Positions 26,500-37,400 of a stretch of DNA of 64,000 bases are shown here, in pieces. The notes below the pieces were generated by a model. The model worked only from the letters and a program-made list of their open reading frames with translations, did no database searches and had not been told where the DNA came from. Each line of letters begins with the position of its first letter. The first letter of the stretch is position 1. Source of the DNA: CADEEN01 sp963783785 (lineage in GTDB: Bacteria > Pseudomonadota > Gammaproteobacteria > Burkholderiales > Burkholderiaceae_C); contig CAWAOQ010000018.1 in the NCBI GenBank assembly GCA_963783785.1, positions 1-64,000 on the forward strand. The letters are read 5' to 3'. A program made the translations under genes and the position numbers.

Positions 26500-26935
26500 A
26501 TGATGAACAAGCCCACTGTTTTCGCTATCACGACGCTGTTCGCGGCCCTGACCGCCACGGCCCAGACGCAGGCTCCTGCGGCTCCTGTCGCGGCTCCCGC
26601 TCCTGCCGCTGCACCCGCCAAGGCCCCCGCCGCTGCCCCGGCGACCGATCCGATCGTGCAGATGCACGCCGAGGAGGAGGCCGCGCGCAAGACCTACAAG
26701 GAGAAAGTCGCGGCCGCCAAGAAGGACCGCGAAGCCGAGATGAAGCCCGCGATCGACGCCGCAGTCAAGGACGCCACCGCACAGGGCAAGGACCCGCTGG
26801 TCGCCCGCCGCGATGCCGAAAAGAAGGCCAAGCGCGGCCACCCGCAAGTCGTACGACGCCAAGGTGGACGCCGCAAAGAAGGAGCGTGACACAGCCATCG
26901 CCGCTGCGCGCAAGAAGGGCGCCGGCAAGGCCTGA
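26500..26935 (+). CDS. Small Ala/Lys-rich secreted protein, one frameshift
   Basis: MMNKPTVFAITTLFAALTATAQ is a signal peptide, followed by a Pro/Ala-rich linker and a charged helical domain with repeated KEKVAAAKKDREAEMKPAID-like units. The frame breaks near 26836; the next frame carries the expected repeat (KSYDAKVDAAKKERDTAIAA) to a TGA at 26933-26935. Repeats of the pattern AKKxRDxAI suggest a periplasmic coiled helix. I do not recognise a named family. A TAGAAT -10-like box lies at 26381-26386. Confidence 0.6.
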
Positions 26936-27114
26936 TCGATCGCAACGGGACCCGACGTGATGCGCATGTCGATGCGCACGTCGGACCGTCCCGTCGGCGT
27001 GCGACTGCCCTGACCCCCAGGGTCGGCGGCAGTCAGGTCGGCGTGGCCCGAATGTCTTGTCCGTGATCCGTCAATGGCGAGGAATCGTTTGACCTGGCGC
27101 GGCGCTGGCGAGGC

Positions 27115-27395
27115 TCAGTCCAGCCGATAGCGCGCAACGACATCGTCGTCCCAGCGAAGGCCGATGCCGCGACGGTCCGGCACCACGGCGCCGCCGTCTT
27201 CGATGCGCATCGGCTCGTCAGCAGCATATCTGCCCAGTCGACGTACCCGAGCCAGCGACAGGTCGGCGACGCTGCCAATCCGTGGGCATTCGCCTCGGGC
27301 ATCAGGTGCGGCCTGATCAAGGTGCCGTGCGCGGCGGCAACGCCTGCCGCCTGCATCCAAGCGGTGATGCCACCGTTCGAGCTGGGCAGCGATCG
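27115..27395 (-). pseudogene. C-terminal remnant of an enolase-superfamily (mandelate racemase-like) gene
   Basis: Read on the minus strand, two frames together give the end of a mandelate racemase/muconate cycloisomerase-type protein: NGGITAWMQAAGVAAAHG, then RPHLMPEANAHGLAASPT and YVDWADMLL, then after a shift near 27218 EPMRIEDGGAVVPDRRGIGL to the stop at 27115. Only about 90 residues of a normally 370-400-residue protein are present and no upstream part was found, so this looks like a true deletion remnant as well as a frameshifted stretch. Confidence 0.6.
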
Positions 27396-27513
27396 TGCTC
27401 GACCGAGATGTCGCTGCAGAAGTCAGGCTGAACGCATGACATGATCGACGCGACGGGGGCCTCCAGCGCCCGGCCGCAGCAAGGGTGAGTCGATTGACTT
27501 GAGGAACGGTCCG

Positions 27514-27709
27514 GTGCCCTGGGACAGCGAGTACTTTCCGGTCTCGATGCGCCACCTGAGCGAGGTGCACGCGCGCGAAGGCGATCGCGATCGCCAACGC
27601 GCTGCTGGCCGAAGGCATGGACGAGGGCAAGGCGATACGCATTGCGATTGCCAAGGCCAAGGAGTGGGCCAGCGATCACGGTCTGCCGCTGCGCGACCAC
27701 GAGGAATGA
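27514..27709 (+). CDS. Small conserved YdaT/ChaB-like protein, one frameshift
   Basis: From GTG 27514 the frame reads PWDSEYFPVSMRHLSE. After a shift near 27570 the next frame reads RAKAIAIANALLAEGMDEGK, then AIRIAIAKAKEWA, to a TGA at 27707-27709. The joined protein of about 64 residues matches the small helical YdaT/ChaB-like proteins of unknown function common in proteobacteria. TTG 27499 is an alternative start. It ends 41 bases before the hydrolase gene. Confidence 0.55.
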
Positions 27710-27750
27710 CACCGTCGCACGACGGCTCGCGCCATCATCACCAGGCCATC

Positions 27751-28389
27751 ATGCTGCAGCACCACACGATCCCGGTCACCGCGTTCCAGCAGAACTGCTC
27801 CATCGTCTGGTGCGACCAGACGATGGAGGGCGCCGTCATCGACCCGGGCGGCGACTTGCCGCGAGTCCGCGCCGCGGCCCTGCGGCTGGGCGTGGCGCTC
27901 AAGCAGATCCTGCTCACGCACGCCCACATCGATCACGCAGGCGGTGCCGCGACGCTGGCGCGCGAGTTGGCGCTGCCCATCGTCGGCCCGCATCCCGACG
28001 ACCAGTTCTGGATCAGCGGATTGCGGCAACAGGGGCAGATGTTCGGCCTCGCGTCTGCCGAGCCCTTCACGCCGACGCGCTGGCTGCACGATGGCGACAC
28101 CGTGCAGGTCGGACGCAGCGTGCTGGCGGTCCGCCATTGCCCCGGCCACACCCCTGGGCACGTCGTCTTCCACAGCGCGGAGGCGCGGCGCGCCTTCGTT
28201 GGCGACGTCCTGTTTGCCGGCAGCATCGGCCGCACCGACCTGCCCGGTGGCGACCACCACACGCTCATCGCCAGCATCACCGGGAAACTCTGGCCGATGG
28301 GGGACGACACGGTGTTCATCCCCGGGCATGGCCCCGAGAGCACCTTCGGCCGGGAACGGCGCTCCAATCCCTACGTCAGCGGCACTTGA
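27751..28389 (+). CDS. Metallo-beta-lactamase-fold hydrolase, glyoxalase II-like
   Basis: A 212-residue hydrolase. The metal-binding motif THAHIDHAGG is near residues 54-63, with further ligands in CPGHTPGHVVF, FVGDVLFAGSIGRTD (Asp) and FIPGHGPESTFG (last His). This is the YcbL-type subgroup of glyoxalase II-like proteins, dinuclear Zn/Fe enzymes acting on thioesters such as S-lactoylglutathione. The start at ATG 27751 gives the typical MLQHHTIPVTAFQQNCSIVW. The gene is intact. Confidence 0.88.
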   Translation: MLQHHTIPVTAFQQNCSIVWCDQTMEGAVIDPGGDLPRVRAAALRLGVALKQILLTHAHIDHAGGAATLARELALPIVGPHPDDQFWISGLRQQGQMFGLASAEPFTPTRWLHDGDTVQVGRSVLAVRHCPGHTPGHVVFHSAEARRAFVGDVLFAGSIGRTDLPGGDHHTLIASITGKLWPMGDDTVFIPGHGPESTFGRERRSNPYVSGT

Positions 28390-28442
28390 GCACGGGCGCG
28401 GCGCGATGACCGGTCGTGCCGTCGGCGACCGGCGAGCCCGCG

Positions 28443-29405
28443 CTACGCCGCCATCGGCACCAGGAAGTCGCGGCTGATGCCGACGCCCAGGTCGCCGACG
28501 CGGTCGAGGAACTGCGTGAGGTAGGCGTGCAGCCCGGTGGCGAGGATCTCGTCGATGCGCGCGTATTGCAGGTCGCTGCGCAGGCGGCCGGCGCGGCGCA
28601 GCGTTTCGGCGCTCTGCTCGTTGGCCACCAGGCTGAGGTTGGCGACGACGTCGTTCATGCACGCCGCCAACGAGCGCGGCATGTCGGGCCTGAGGATCAG
28701 CAGTTCGGCCACCTTCTCGGGCACGATGACATTGCGGTAGACCTTGCGATAGATCTCGAAGCCGGAGACCGAGCGCAGGATCGCGCTCCAGTGGTAGAAG
28801 TCGACCTCCTGGCCCTCCTTGGCCTGGCCACCGAAGAAGTCGCCGCCGCCGAGGGCCTGGAACTTCACGTCGAGCAACCGCGCGGTGTTGTCGGCGCGCT
28901 CGAGGAAGGTGCCGATGCGCAGGAAGTGCAGCGCCTCGTCATGCAGCATGGTGCCCACCGTCACGCCGCGTGACAGGTGCGAGCGGGTCTTCACGCGCTC
29001 GAGCACCGGCCCTGGATCGCGCAACGTGGACTCGGCGCGCAGCAGCTTGTTGAATTCGAGCCAGGTCTGGTTTTGCGTCTCCCAGACCTCGGTGGTCAGC
29101 GCGCCCCGCACGGCGCGGGCGTTCTCGCGCGCCGCACGCACGCACGACAGGATCGACGACGGATTGCTCTCGTCCCTGATCATGAAGTCCATCACATTGC
29201 GCGCGCTGACCTCGGCGTAGCGTTGCGCGAAGCTGCTGGTCAGCTCGCTGATCGACAGCAACCCGCGCCAGCCCTGCTCGGCGGCGTCCTGCGACTGCGG
29301 CAACAGCGACATCTCGTAGCTGACACCCAGCATGCGGGCGGTGTTCTCGGCCCGCTCCATGTAGCGGGCCATCCAGAACAGATAGTCGGCGGTTCTAGAG
29401 AGCAT
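28443..29405 (-). CDS. Alpha-E domain protein (DUF403), stand-alone copy
   Basis: A 320-residue all-helical protein starting MLSRTADYLFWMARYMERAE, the hallmark of the alpha-E family, with GTFLERADNTARLLDV repeating the ER-containing motif near residue 185. Alpha-E proteins are encoded with circularly permuted ATP-grasp and transglutaminase-like proteins and are thought to act in a peptide-forming or peptide-tagging pathway; the reaction is unknown. It follows the ATP-grasp gene by 30 bases, and a second alpha-E domain is encoded at 31838-32830. Confidence 0.9.
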   Translation of the reverse strand: MLSRTADYLFWMARYMERAENTARMLGVSYEMSLLPQSQDAAEQGWRGLLSISELTSSFAQRYAEVSARNVMDFMIRDESNPSSILSCVRAARENARAVRGALTTEVWETQNQTWLEFNKLLRAESTLRDPGPVLERVKTRSHLSRGVTVGTMLHDEALHFLRIGTFLERADNTARLLDVKFQALGGGDFFGGQAKEGQEVDFYHWSAILRSVSGFEIYRKVYRNVIVPEKVAELLILRPDMPRSLAACMNDVVANLSLVANEQSAETLRRAGRLRSDLQYARIDEILATGLHAYLTQFLDRVGDLGVGISRDFLVPMAA

Positions 29406-29435
29406 CGAGTTTCTCCTGCGCGGCAGCCATCGGCG

Positions 29436-30872
29436 TCATACCTCCAGCACCCAGGTGTCCTTGGTGCCGCCGCCCTGCGACGAGTTGACCACCAGCGAGC
29501 CTTCCTTGAGCGCGACGCGCGTCAGGCCACCGGGCACCATCTGCACGCTCTTGCCCGACAGCACGAAGGGCCGCAGGTCGATGTGGCGCGGCGCGATGCC
29601 GGCGTCGACGAAGGTGGGACAGGTCGACAGGCTGAGGGTGGGCTGGGCGACATAGTTGGCGGGGTTGGCCAGCAGTGCCTGGCGGAACGACTCGATCTCG
29701 GCCTTGGTCGCCGCCGGGCCCACCAGCATGCCGTAGCCGCCGGCGCCGTGCACCTCCTTGACCACCAGTTCCGGCAGATGGTCGAGCACGTACTTCAGGT
29801 CATCGGCCTGACGACACAGCCAGGTCGGCACGTTCTGCAGGATCGGCTTCTCGCCGAGGTAGAACTCGATCATCTTCGGCACGTAGGGATAGATGCTCTT
29901 GTCGTCGGCGATGCCGGTGCCGATGGCGTTGCACAACGCGATGTTGCCGGCGCGGTAGACGTCCAGCAGCCCGGCACAGCCCAGCGTGCTGTCGGGGCGG
30001 AAGGCGCGGGGGTCGAGAAAGTCGTCGTCCACGCGGCGGTAGATGACGTCCACGCGCCGCGGGCCCTGGGTGGTGCGCATGTAGACGAAGCCGTCGCGCA
30101 CGAACAGGTCCTGGCCCTCGACCAGCTCGACGCCCATCTGCTGGGCCAGGAAGGCATGCTCGAAGTAGGCGCTGTTGTACATGCCCGGTGTCAGCACCAC
30201 CACTGCCGGCTCGTTGACGCCGGGCGGCGCCACGTCGCGCAGCGTCTCCAGCAGCAGGTCGGGGTAATGCGCCACCGGCGCCACGCGGTGCATCGCGAAC
30301 AGCTCGGGGAACAGCCGCATCATCATCTTGCGGTTCTCGAGCATGTAGCTGACGCCACTGGGCACGCGCAGGTTGTCTTCCAGCACGTAGTAGGTACCGC
30401 TGCCGTCCGCATTGGCGGCGCGCACGATGTCGATGCCGGCGATGTGCGAATACACCTGCCCCGGCACGTCGACGCCGACCATCTCGGCACGGTACTGGCT
30501 GTTGTGCAGCACCTGCTCGGCCGGCACGATGCCGGCCTTCAGGATGGCCTGCTCGTGGTAGACGTCGTGGATGAAGCGGTTCAGCGCGGTCACGCGTTGG
30601 CGCAAGCCAGCCTCCATGTCGCGCCACTCCTGCTTGTCGATGACGCGCGGGATCAGGTCGAAGGGGATCAGCCGCTCGGTGCCCGAACCGTCCTCGTCCT
30701 TCGCGCCGTAGACGGCGAAGGTGATGCCGACACGGCGGAAGATGACCTCCGCCTCTTCACGGCGGCTGCGCATCACCTCGGCCGGCTGCTCGGCCAGCCA
30801 GCGTGCGTAGGTGCGGTAGTGCTCGCGCACCACCTCGGGTCCGCTGTGCATCTCGTCGAATCGCATCTTCAT
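29436..30872 (-). CDS. Circularly permuted ATP-grasp protein (DUF404/DUF407)
   Basis: A 478-residue protein of the circularly permuted type 2 ATP-grasp family, predicted to activate a carboxylate with ATP and ligate an amine. Typical segments are FDLIPRVIDKQEWRDMEAGL near residue 75, NSQYRAEMVGVDVPG, YYVLEDNLRVPSGVSYMLEN near 180, LTPGMYNSAYFEHAFLAQQM and VVKEVHGAGGYGMLVGP near 365, the last being the ATP-binding loop. It starts at ATG 30872 and sits between the small transglutaminase gene upstream and the alpha-E gene downstream, all closely spaced. Confidence 0.9.
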   Translation of the reverse strand: MKMRFDEMHSGPEVVREHYRTYARWLAEQPAEVMRSRREEAEVIFRRVGITFAVYGAKDEDGSGTERLIPFDLIPRVIDKQEWRDMEAGLRQRVTALNRFIHDVYHEQAILKAGIVPAEQVLHNSQYRAEMVGVDVPGQVYSHIAGIDIVRAANADGSGTYYVLEDNLRVPSGVSYMLENRKMMMRLFPELFAMHRVAPVAHYPDLLLETLRDVAPPGVNEPAVVVLTPGMYNSAYFEHAFLAQQMGVELVEGQDLFVRDGFVYMRTTQGPRRVDVIYRRVDDDFLDPRAFRPDSTLGCAGLLDVYRAGNIALCNAIGTGIADDKSIYPYVPKMIEFYLGEKPILQNVPTWLCRQADDLKYVLDHLPELVVKEVHGAGGYGMLVGPAATKAEIESFRQALLANPANYVAQPTLSLSTCPTFVDAGIAPRHIDLRPFVLSGKSVQMVPGGLTRVALKEGSLVVNSSQGGGTKDTWVLEV

Positions 30873-30909
30873 TGGGGGCTCTCCACGCAATTCCTTTGCC
30901 ACCTCGGGT

Positions 30910-31833
30910 TCAGCCGATCCGGCGGGTGCGCACCTGCACCGAGAGCTGGTGCGCACCACCGCCCCGGATCACCCCGCGCAGCGGGGTCACGTCGCCGTAG
31001 TCGCGGCCGATCGCCAGGCGCACATGGCCCGTCGATGGCCGCACGTCGTTGGTCGGATCGAGTTCGAGCCAGTGGGCGGGCGAGCCGTCGGCCATCGGGC
31101 ACCAGACGCCGACCCAGGCATGCGACGCATCGGCGCCCAGCATTGGTGCGGCTTGCGCACCATCGTCGGGCGATCGGGTCAACAGGTAGCCACTGACATA
31201 TCGCGCGGCCAGGCCGAAGCTGCGCAGTGCGCCGAGCATCAGGTGCGCGAAATCCTGGCATACCCCCGCGCGCGCCGCAAACACGTCGGCCAGCGGGGTA
31301 TCGACGGTGGTGCTGGCGCTGCGGTAGGCGAAGCCGGCGTGGATACGCGACATCAGGTCGATGGCCGCCAGCGCGACCGGCCTGCCGGCCGTGAACGAGG
31401 GCAGCGCCCATTCGTGCAGCGCAGGCAGATCGGGCACGTATGGCGAGGCGAAGACGAACTCGCCGGCCGGCTCGTAGGGCGCCGCAGCGACGTAGCGCAG
31501 GCGGTCGCGCACCTGCTCCCAGGGCTGCGACGCCGCCGCATCGAAGGGCACGCCGCGCTGCACCCGCACCTGGCTCATCGCGCGCACCTGCAACTCGCGG
31601 TGAGGCAGGGTCACGGTGAAGCAGGTGCGCTGGTTGCCGAGCACGTCGGTGTCGCTGCGACGGTGCGTCGGTGCGGGTTCGACGTCCATCTCGAACAGCG
31701 TCACGCGCTGCCGATCGTCGTCGATCGGCTGCAGGTAGCCCAGGTGGTGGGCGACGTCGACGGGTGCCGCATATCGGTACGTCGTCAGGTGCTCGACTTC
31801 GAGCCAGGTCGCCGCAGGATCGGTGTCGGTCAT
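30910..31833 (-). CDS. Transglutaminase-like cysteine protease-fold protein
   Basis: A 307-residue protein. The N-terminal beta domain (EVEHLTTYRYAAPVDVAHH) is followed by a transglutaminase-like core whose triad is visible: Cys in AGVCQDFAHLMLGALR, His in ASHAWVGVWCP and Asp in LELDPTND. No signal peptide. Such proteins act as amidases, peptidases or cross-linking enzymes. Its start is 4 bases from the end of the ATP-grasp/alpha-E fusion gene, so it belongs to the same operon. Confidence 0.9.
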   Translation of the reverse strand: MTDTDPAATWLEVEHLTTYRYAAPVDVAHHLGYLQPIDDDRQRVTLFEMDVEPAPTHRRSDTDVLGNQRTCFTVTLPHRELQVRAMSQVRVQRGVPFDAAASQPWEQVRDRLRYVAAAPYEPAGEFVFASPYVPDLPALHEWALPSFTAGRPVALAAIDLMSRIHAGFAYRSASTTVDTPLADVFAARAGVCQDFAHLMLGALRSFGLAARYVSGYLLTRSPDDGAQAAPMLGADASHAWVGVWCPMADGSPAHWLELDPTNDVRPSTGHVRLAIGRDYGDVTPLRGVIRGGGAHQLSVQVRTRRIG

Positions 31834-31837
31834 CGGC

Positions 31838-34428
31838 TCAGACCCGTTGCAGCCCGTCGCCACCGTCGGCGTGGGCAAAGTAGCGCCGACCGATCGCATC
31901 GCTGAGGTGCACGGCACTGCCTCGCATCTGCAGCGCCAACTGCGCCAGCCGCTGCTTGACGGCCGCGTCGTCGCCAGCCGCCAGTTCGGCCAGCGTGAGC
32001 CCGACACCTTGCGCCGGCAAGTGCGCCCGCAACTGGCCGCGCCAGCCTTCGCTGCCGGGCAGCTTGCCGATCTCGGTGCGCAGCCGCCGCAGCGTGCCGG
32101 CGAAGGCCCGGGGGTTGGTGTCGTCGAAGACGAGCAGGTCGGCCAGCGCCAGCAGGTCTTCGTGTCGCTGATAGCGGGCGCGAAAGGTGATGCTGCTGTC
32201 GAACAGTTCGAGCAGCAGCTCGGTGGCCGCCTCCGTGCCGCCGCGCGGATCGAGCGCGTCGAGCAGCGTGACCAGCGCGCTGGCCATGCCGGCCAGACGT
32301 TCGATCAGGCGGCCGACCGACAGCAGGCGCCAGCCGTGATCACGCGTCATGCGGTCGGTCTGCGCGCCGGTGACGGCCGCCAGCTGCACGGTCAGGTGCT
32401 GCAACGCCGGCAGCACCTGCGCCACGCTCGGCACGCCCGCTGCATCGGCCGTGGGCGCCTCGACGGGCTCCAGGAAGTCATCGCCCATGCGCCGCACCAG
32501 CCCCGCCTGCTCGGACGAAAGGCGGTCGCGCAGCGCACCGGCCGCGCGGGCCAGCGCATTCAGGTTGAAGCCGATACCGCCTTGACGATCCCGCAGTCCG
32601 GCGAGCAGGCTGCGCTCGAACACGGCCGGCGAGCGGTCGGCGCCAGGCGTGCCGGCGCGCACCAGCGCCTGGGCCTCGGCCAACCGCGACAGCGCAGCCA
32701 GCAGCGGCGCAGGCACCTCGTCGTCGCCGTCGATCAACTCGAGCGCGGCACACGCCAGACGCACGGCCTGCTCGGTGCGTTCGGTGTAACGACCGAGCCA
32801 GAACAGGTTCTCGCCGGTGCGGCTGGCCACCGGCGGGCGCCGCTCGGCCAGTTGTTGTCGCCGTCAGGCGCAGCGGCAGCATCGAGAACGTGTCGACCGC
32901 GCCCTCCGCCAGCACCCAGGTGTCCAGGCTGGTGCCACCCTGATGCATCGATACCGACAACGGTGCACTGGTCGCCACCCGCGTCAGGCCGCCGGGCAGC
33001 ACATGCCAGCGGTCGGCAGCATCGGCGATCGCGTAGACGCGCAGCAGCGCCGGCCGCGGTGCCAGCGCACCGCTGGGCCGCGCCAGCGCCGCGCGAGACG
33101 GCGGCAGGTGGCCCTGCACGACCCAGGCGTCGGGGTCGGCCTCGATGCGCCGCTGCATCACTTCGACCTCGTGCGCCGCGATGCGCCGCGCGCCGTCGCC
33201 ACTGCCGGCAAAGGCCGGCCGCAGCACACGGCCGGCCAGGTCGCCGCGCACCGCCGCCCAGGCGGCCGCCTCGCCGCACCACCAGGTCGGCAATGACGGC
33301 AGCGCGAGTTGCTCGCCGAGCAGCGCCCGCGCGATGCCCGGCAGGAAGCCCTGCACCGCACTCGACTCGAGAAAGCCGCTGCCCAGTGCATTGGCCAGCA
33401 CCAGGTTCCGCGCGCGCAACACCTGCACCAGACCCGGCACACCGAGCGCCGAATCGGGGCGCAACTCGAGCGGGTCGCAGTAGTCGTCGTCCAGGCGCCG
33501 CAACAGCGCATGCACCGGCTGCAGGCCCTCGACCGTGCGCAGGAACAGGCGCTCGCCGCGCGCGGTCAGGTCGGCGCCTTCGACGAGTGGCACGCCCAGG
33601 TAGCGCGCCAGGTAGGCGTGCTCGAAATAGGTCTCGCTGAACGGTCCCGGCGTCAACAGCACGACGCGCGGCTCCGCGCCGTCGCCCAGGCGCGACGCGA
33701 CGTCGGCCGCCTGCGCCTGAACGGTGTCGAGCAACCGCCGGTAGGCCGACGCGATGTGCTGCACGCGCAGCTCGCGGAAGGCCTCCGGGAACAGGCGCGA
33801 GACGATCAACCGGTTGTGCAGCACATAGCCCAGGCCCGACGGTGACTGCGTGCGCTGAGAGATCACCCACCAGCGACCATCGGCACCGCGCGCCACGTCG
33901 AAGGCGACGATGTGCAGGTGCATGCCCCCGGCCGGCACCACGCCATGCAAAGGGCGCAGGTAGCCGCTGTGCCGAAATACCAGTGCCGGCGGCAGCAGGG
34001 CCTCGTGCAGCAGGCGCCGTGCACCATAGACATCGGCCAGCATGCGGTCGAGCAGGCGCGCGCGCTGCACGACGCCTTGTTCGATGCAGGCCCAGTCCTG
34101 CGCGTCGACGATCAGCGGCAGCGCCTCGAGCGACCACGGTCGCGTCGCCGCGATCGCCGCCGCGCCGCTGCCTTCGAGCGGACGCACCAGGTTGTGCGTC
34201 ACGCCGTCCGCGCGAATCTGCTGCGCGATCGCCGAGCGGTGCCGCTCGAAGGCTGCCGCCGGATCGCCGCGCAGCGAGGGCGCATGCTCGAAGAAGCGTT
34301 GCCACGCCGGCCGCAGCGTGCCTTCGGGGGCGCGCAGTTCGTCCCAGTGGTCGTCCGCGGCCGGATCGCCGGCATTCGAAGGCGAACGACGCCGAGGCAG
34401 CGCGATGCGAAACGGGCAGGCTGGACAA
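31838..34428 (-). CDS. Circularly permuted ATP-grasp/alpha-E fusion protein, frameshifted
   Basis: The first part is a second circularly permuted ATP-grasp domain (VTHNLVRPLEG at 34202, VISQRTQSPSGLGYVLHNRL, LTPGPFSETYFEHAYLARYL, GGLTRVATSAPLSVSMHQGG). Near 32850 the frame shifts and the chain continues as an alpha-E domain (VASRTGENLFWLGRYTERTE) to 31838. The family is normally one chain of about 830-860 residues, so one indel there restores it. The N-terminus is unclear: family-like sequence (WDELRAPEGTLRPAWQRFFE) runs in frame upstream of 34202 without a start codon, and a TTG at 34428 in another frame suggests a second indel near 34350. Confidence 0.75.
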
Positions 34429-34464
34429 GGGGCGGGTGTTCAGCGGACCGGGCAGACGACCACG

Positions 34465-37400
34465 TTAGCCGAGTCGCAAGTCGAGCGTGCACGGGAATTC
34501 CCGGCTCGGCTGCGCCGCCTCGACCACCATCGGTCCTGGCGTGTGACCGAAGCGGAAGAAGCGCGCCAGGCGGCGGCTCTCCGCGGTATAGGCGTTGACC
34601 GGGAAGTCCTCGTAGTTGCGCCCGCCCGGATGCGCCACGTGGTAGCGGCAGCCGCCGATCGAGCGCTGCAGCCAACGGTCGACGATGTCGAAGGTCAGCG
34701 GCGCGTGCGACTTGATCGTCGGGTGCAACGCCGACGGCGGGTGCCAGGCGCGGTAGCGAACGCCGCTGACGAACTCACCGGCGCGCCCGGTCGGCTGCAG
34801 CGGCACGGCGCGTCCGTTGGCGGTGATCACGTGGCGGTTGTCGTTGAGGCCGTTGACCTTCAGCTCCAGCCGCTCGAGCGACGAATCGACATAGCGCACC
34901 GTGGTCCCGGCAGCGCCCTCCTCGCCCATCACATGCCAGGGTTCGAGCGCGGTGCGCAAGCTGAGCTGCAGGCCCTGCGTCGCCAACTCGCCGATCAGCG
35001 GGAAGCGGAACTCGAAGTGCGGCGCGAACCACCGAGGTGTCGAACGCGAAGCCGGCGCCGCCCAGCTCGGCCATCACGTCGTCGAAGTCCATCTGCACGA
35101 AGGTCGGCAGCAGGAAGCGGTCGTGCAGCGCCGTGCCCCAGCGTGTCAGCCGCGTGCTGCCGCGCCCGCGATAGGGCTCGCGCCAGAACCAGGCCACCAG
35201 CGCGCGCAGCAGCAGCTGCTGCGCCAGGCTCATGCGCGCATGCGGCGGCATCTCGAAGGCACGCAGCTCGAGCAGGCCCAGCCGGCCGGTCGGCGCTGTC
35301 GGGCGAGTACAGCTTGTCGATGCAGAACTCGCTGCGGTGCGTGTTGCCGGTGACGTCGACCAGCAGATTGCGCAGCGTGCGGTCGATCAGCCAAGGCGGC
35401 ACGGACCCGGGAACCGGGGCCCCCTCCCCGGTTCGGGCGCCGAGGCCGGCCTGGCGCTCGAGTTCCTGCAACGCGATCTCGATCTCGTAGACCTGGTCAT
35501 TGCGCGCTTCGTCGAAGCGCGGCGCCTGGCTCGTCGGCCCGATGAACAGGCCCGAGAACAGGTAGCTCAGCGACGGATGGTTGTGCCAGTACGTCAGCAG
35601 ACTGGCCAGCAGGTCGGGCCGACGCAGGAACGGGCTGTCGGCCGGCCTGGCGCCGCCGAGCACGAAGTGGTTGCCGCCGCCGGTGCCGGTGTGGCGGCCG
35701 TCGAGCATGAACTTCTCGGTCGACAGCCGCGTGCGGTGTGCCGCGTCGTAGAGGAACTCGGTGTGGTCGACCAGTTCTTCCCAGTCGTGCGCCGGATGGA
35801 TGTTGACCTCGATGACACCGGGGTCGGGTGTCACCTGCAACAGCTTCAGCCGCGGATCGCGCGGCGGCGGGTAGCCCTCGAGCACCAGCTTGACGCCCTG
35901 CGCCACTGCCGTCGCCTCGATCGCCGCCAGCAACTCGAGATAGTCCTCCAGGTGTGACAGCGGCGGCATGAAGACGTACATCACGCCGCTCTGGCCGCCA
36001 TGCTCGCGCTCGGCCTTCGGGCCGTTGCCGCGCTGCGGGTCGCGCACTTCCACGCACAGTGCGGTGCGCGTCAGGCCGCCGGCCGACTCGAAGCGCTGCG
36101 GTCGTGCGTCGGGGTCGCGCGGGGAGGGCGCCACCGGCAAGCGTGGCTCGGCCGAGCCCGCCGCTCCCGCCACGGTACGGCCGGCGGGCTCGTCCCGGCC
36201 GGCCTCCGCGCGCCTCGCCGGCCTGCAGCGCGACGCTGCCGCCGGCAGCAAAGCCGCCGCCGACATGGTGCGGGTCGAAGCCGTGCACCTGCGCGCGCAC
36301 GGCCGCCGCGCTGGGCAGCGGCGCGCGCGGCGCGAACGGGTCCTGGTCGATGACCGCCGGCTGGTCTTCCGGCTTGGCCCACGGCAGCGAATCGAGCGGC
36401 AGCCGGTAGCCCATCGGCGAATCGCCGGGCAACAGGTAGACCTTGTCGTCGCGCAGGAACCAGCGGCTGGTGAGCCAGGCCGGCCCCGCCGTTCCCTGCA
36501 GCCATTCCTTGCGCAGCGGCAACAGGTAGCCCACCGGGCTGGCCAGGCCCTGCTCGAAGACACGGCGCAGGCGGGCCCGTTCCTGCTCGTCGTCGAGCCG
36601 CGCGTCGGACGGATCGACGTTGACCGGCAGCCGGCGCTCGCGCCACAGGTAGTAGAAGCTGTCCTCGTAGCAGGCCTGCACGTACTTGGCGTCCAGGCCG
36701 AGCCGCGCGGTCAGGCCGGTGATGAAGCGCTCGGCGTCGTCGCGCGTGGCGCGGTGCAGCTCGCGTTCGTCGGCAAAGATCGACGGATCGTGCCAGCAGG
36801 GCTGGCCGTCGGCGCGCCAGCAGATCGACAGCGCCCAACGCGGCAACTGCTCGCCCGGGTACCACTTGCCCTGACCGAAGTGCAGGAAACCGCCCTGCCC
36901 GTACTTGGCCAGCAGCCGGTGCACGAGTTCGGTGGCGATGCCGCGCTTGGTCGGGCCGAGCGCGTCGGTGTTCCACTCGGCGCCGTCGCGGTCGTCGACC
37001 GAGACGAAGGTCGGCTCGCCGCCCATCGTCAGGCGCACATCCTGCGACTGGAGCTGGCGGTCGACGGCATGGCCGAGGTCGAGGATCGCCTGCCACTGGG
37101 CGTCGGTGTAGGGGTAGGTCACGCGCGGCGACTCGTAGATGCGCGTGACCTGCATGTGGTGCGAGAACGCGACCTCGCTCTCGTCGACCGCCCCGCTCAC
37201 CGGCGCCGCGCTCGACGGCTCGGGCGTGCAGGCCAGCGGGATATGGCCCTCGCCGGCCATCAGGCCCGAGGTCGGGTCCAGGCCGATCCAGCCGGCACCG
37301 GGCAGGAACACCTCGCACCATGCGTGCAGATCGGTGAAGTCGACCTCGGTGCCCGACGGGCCGTCGAGCGACTTGACGTCGGGCTTGAGCTGAATCAGGT

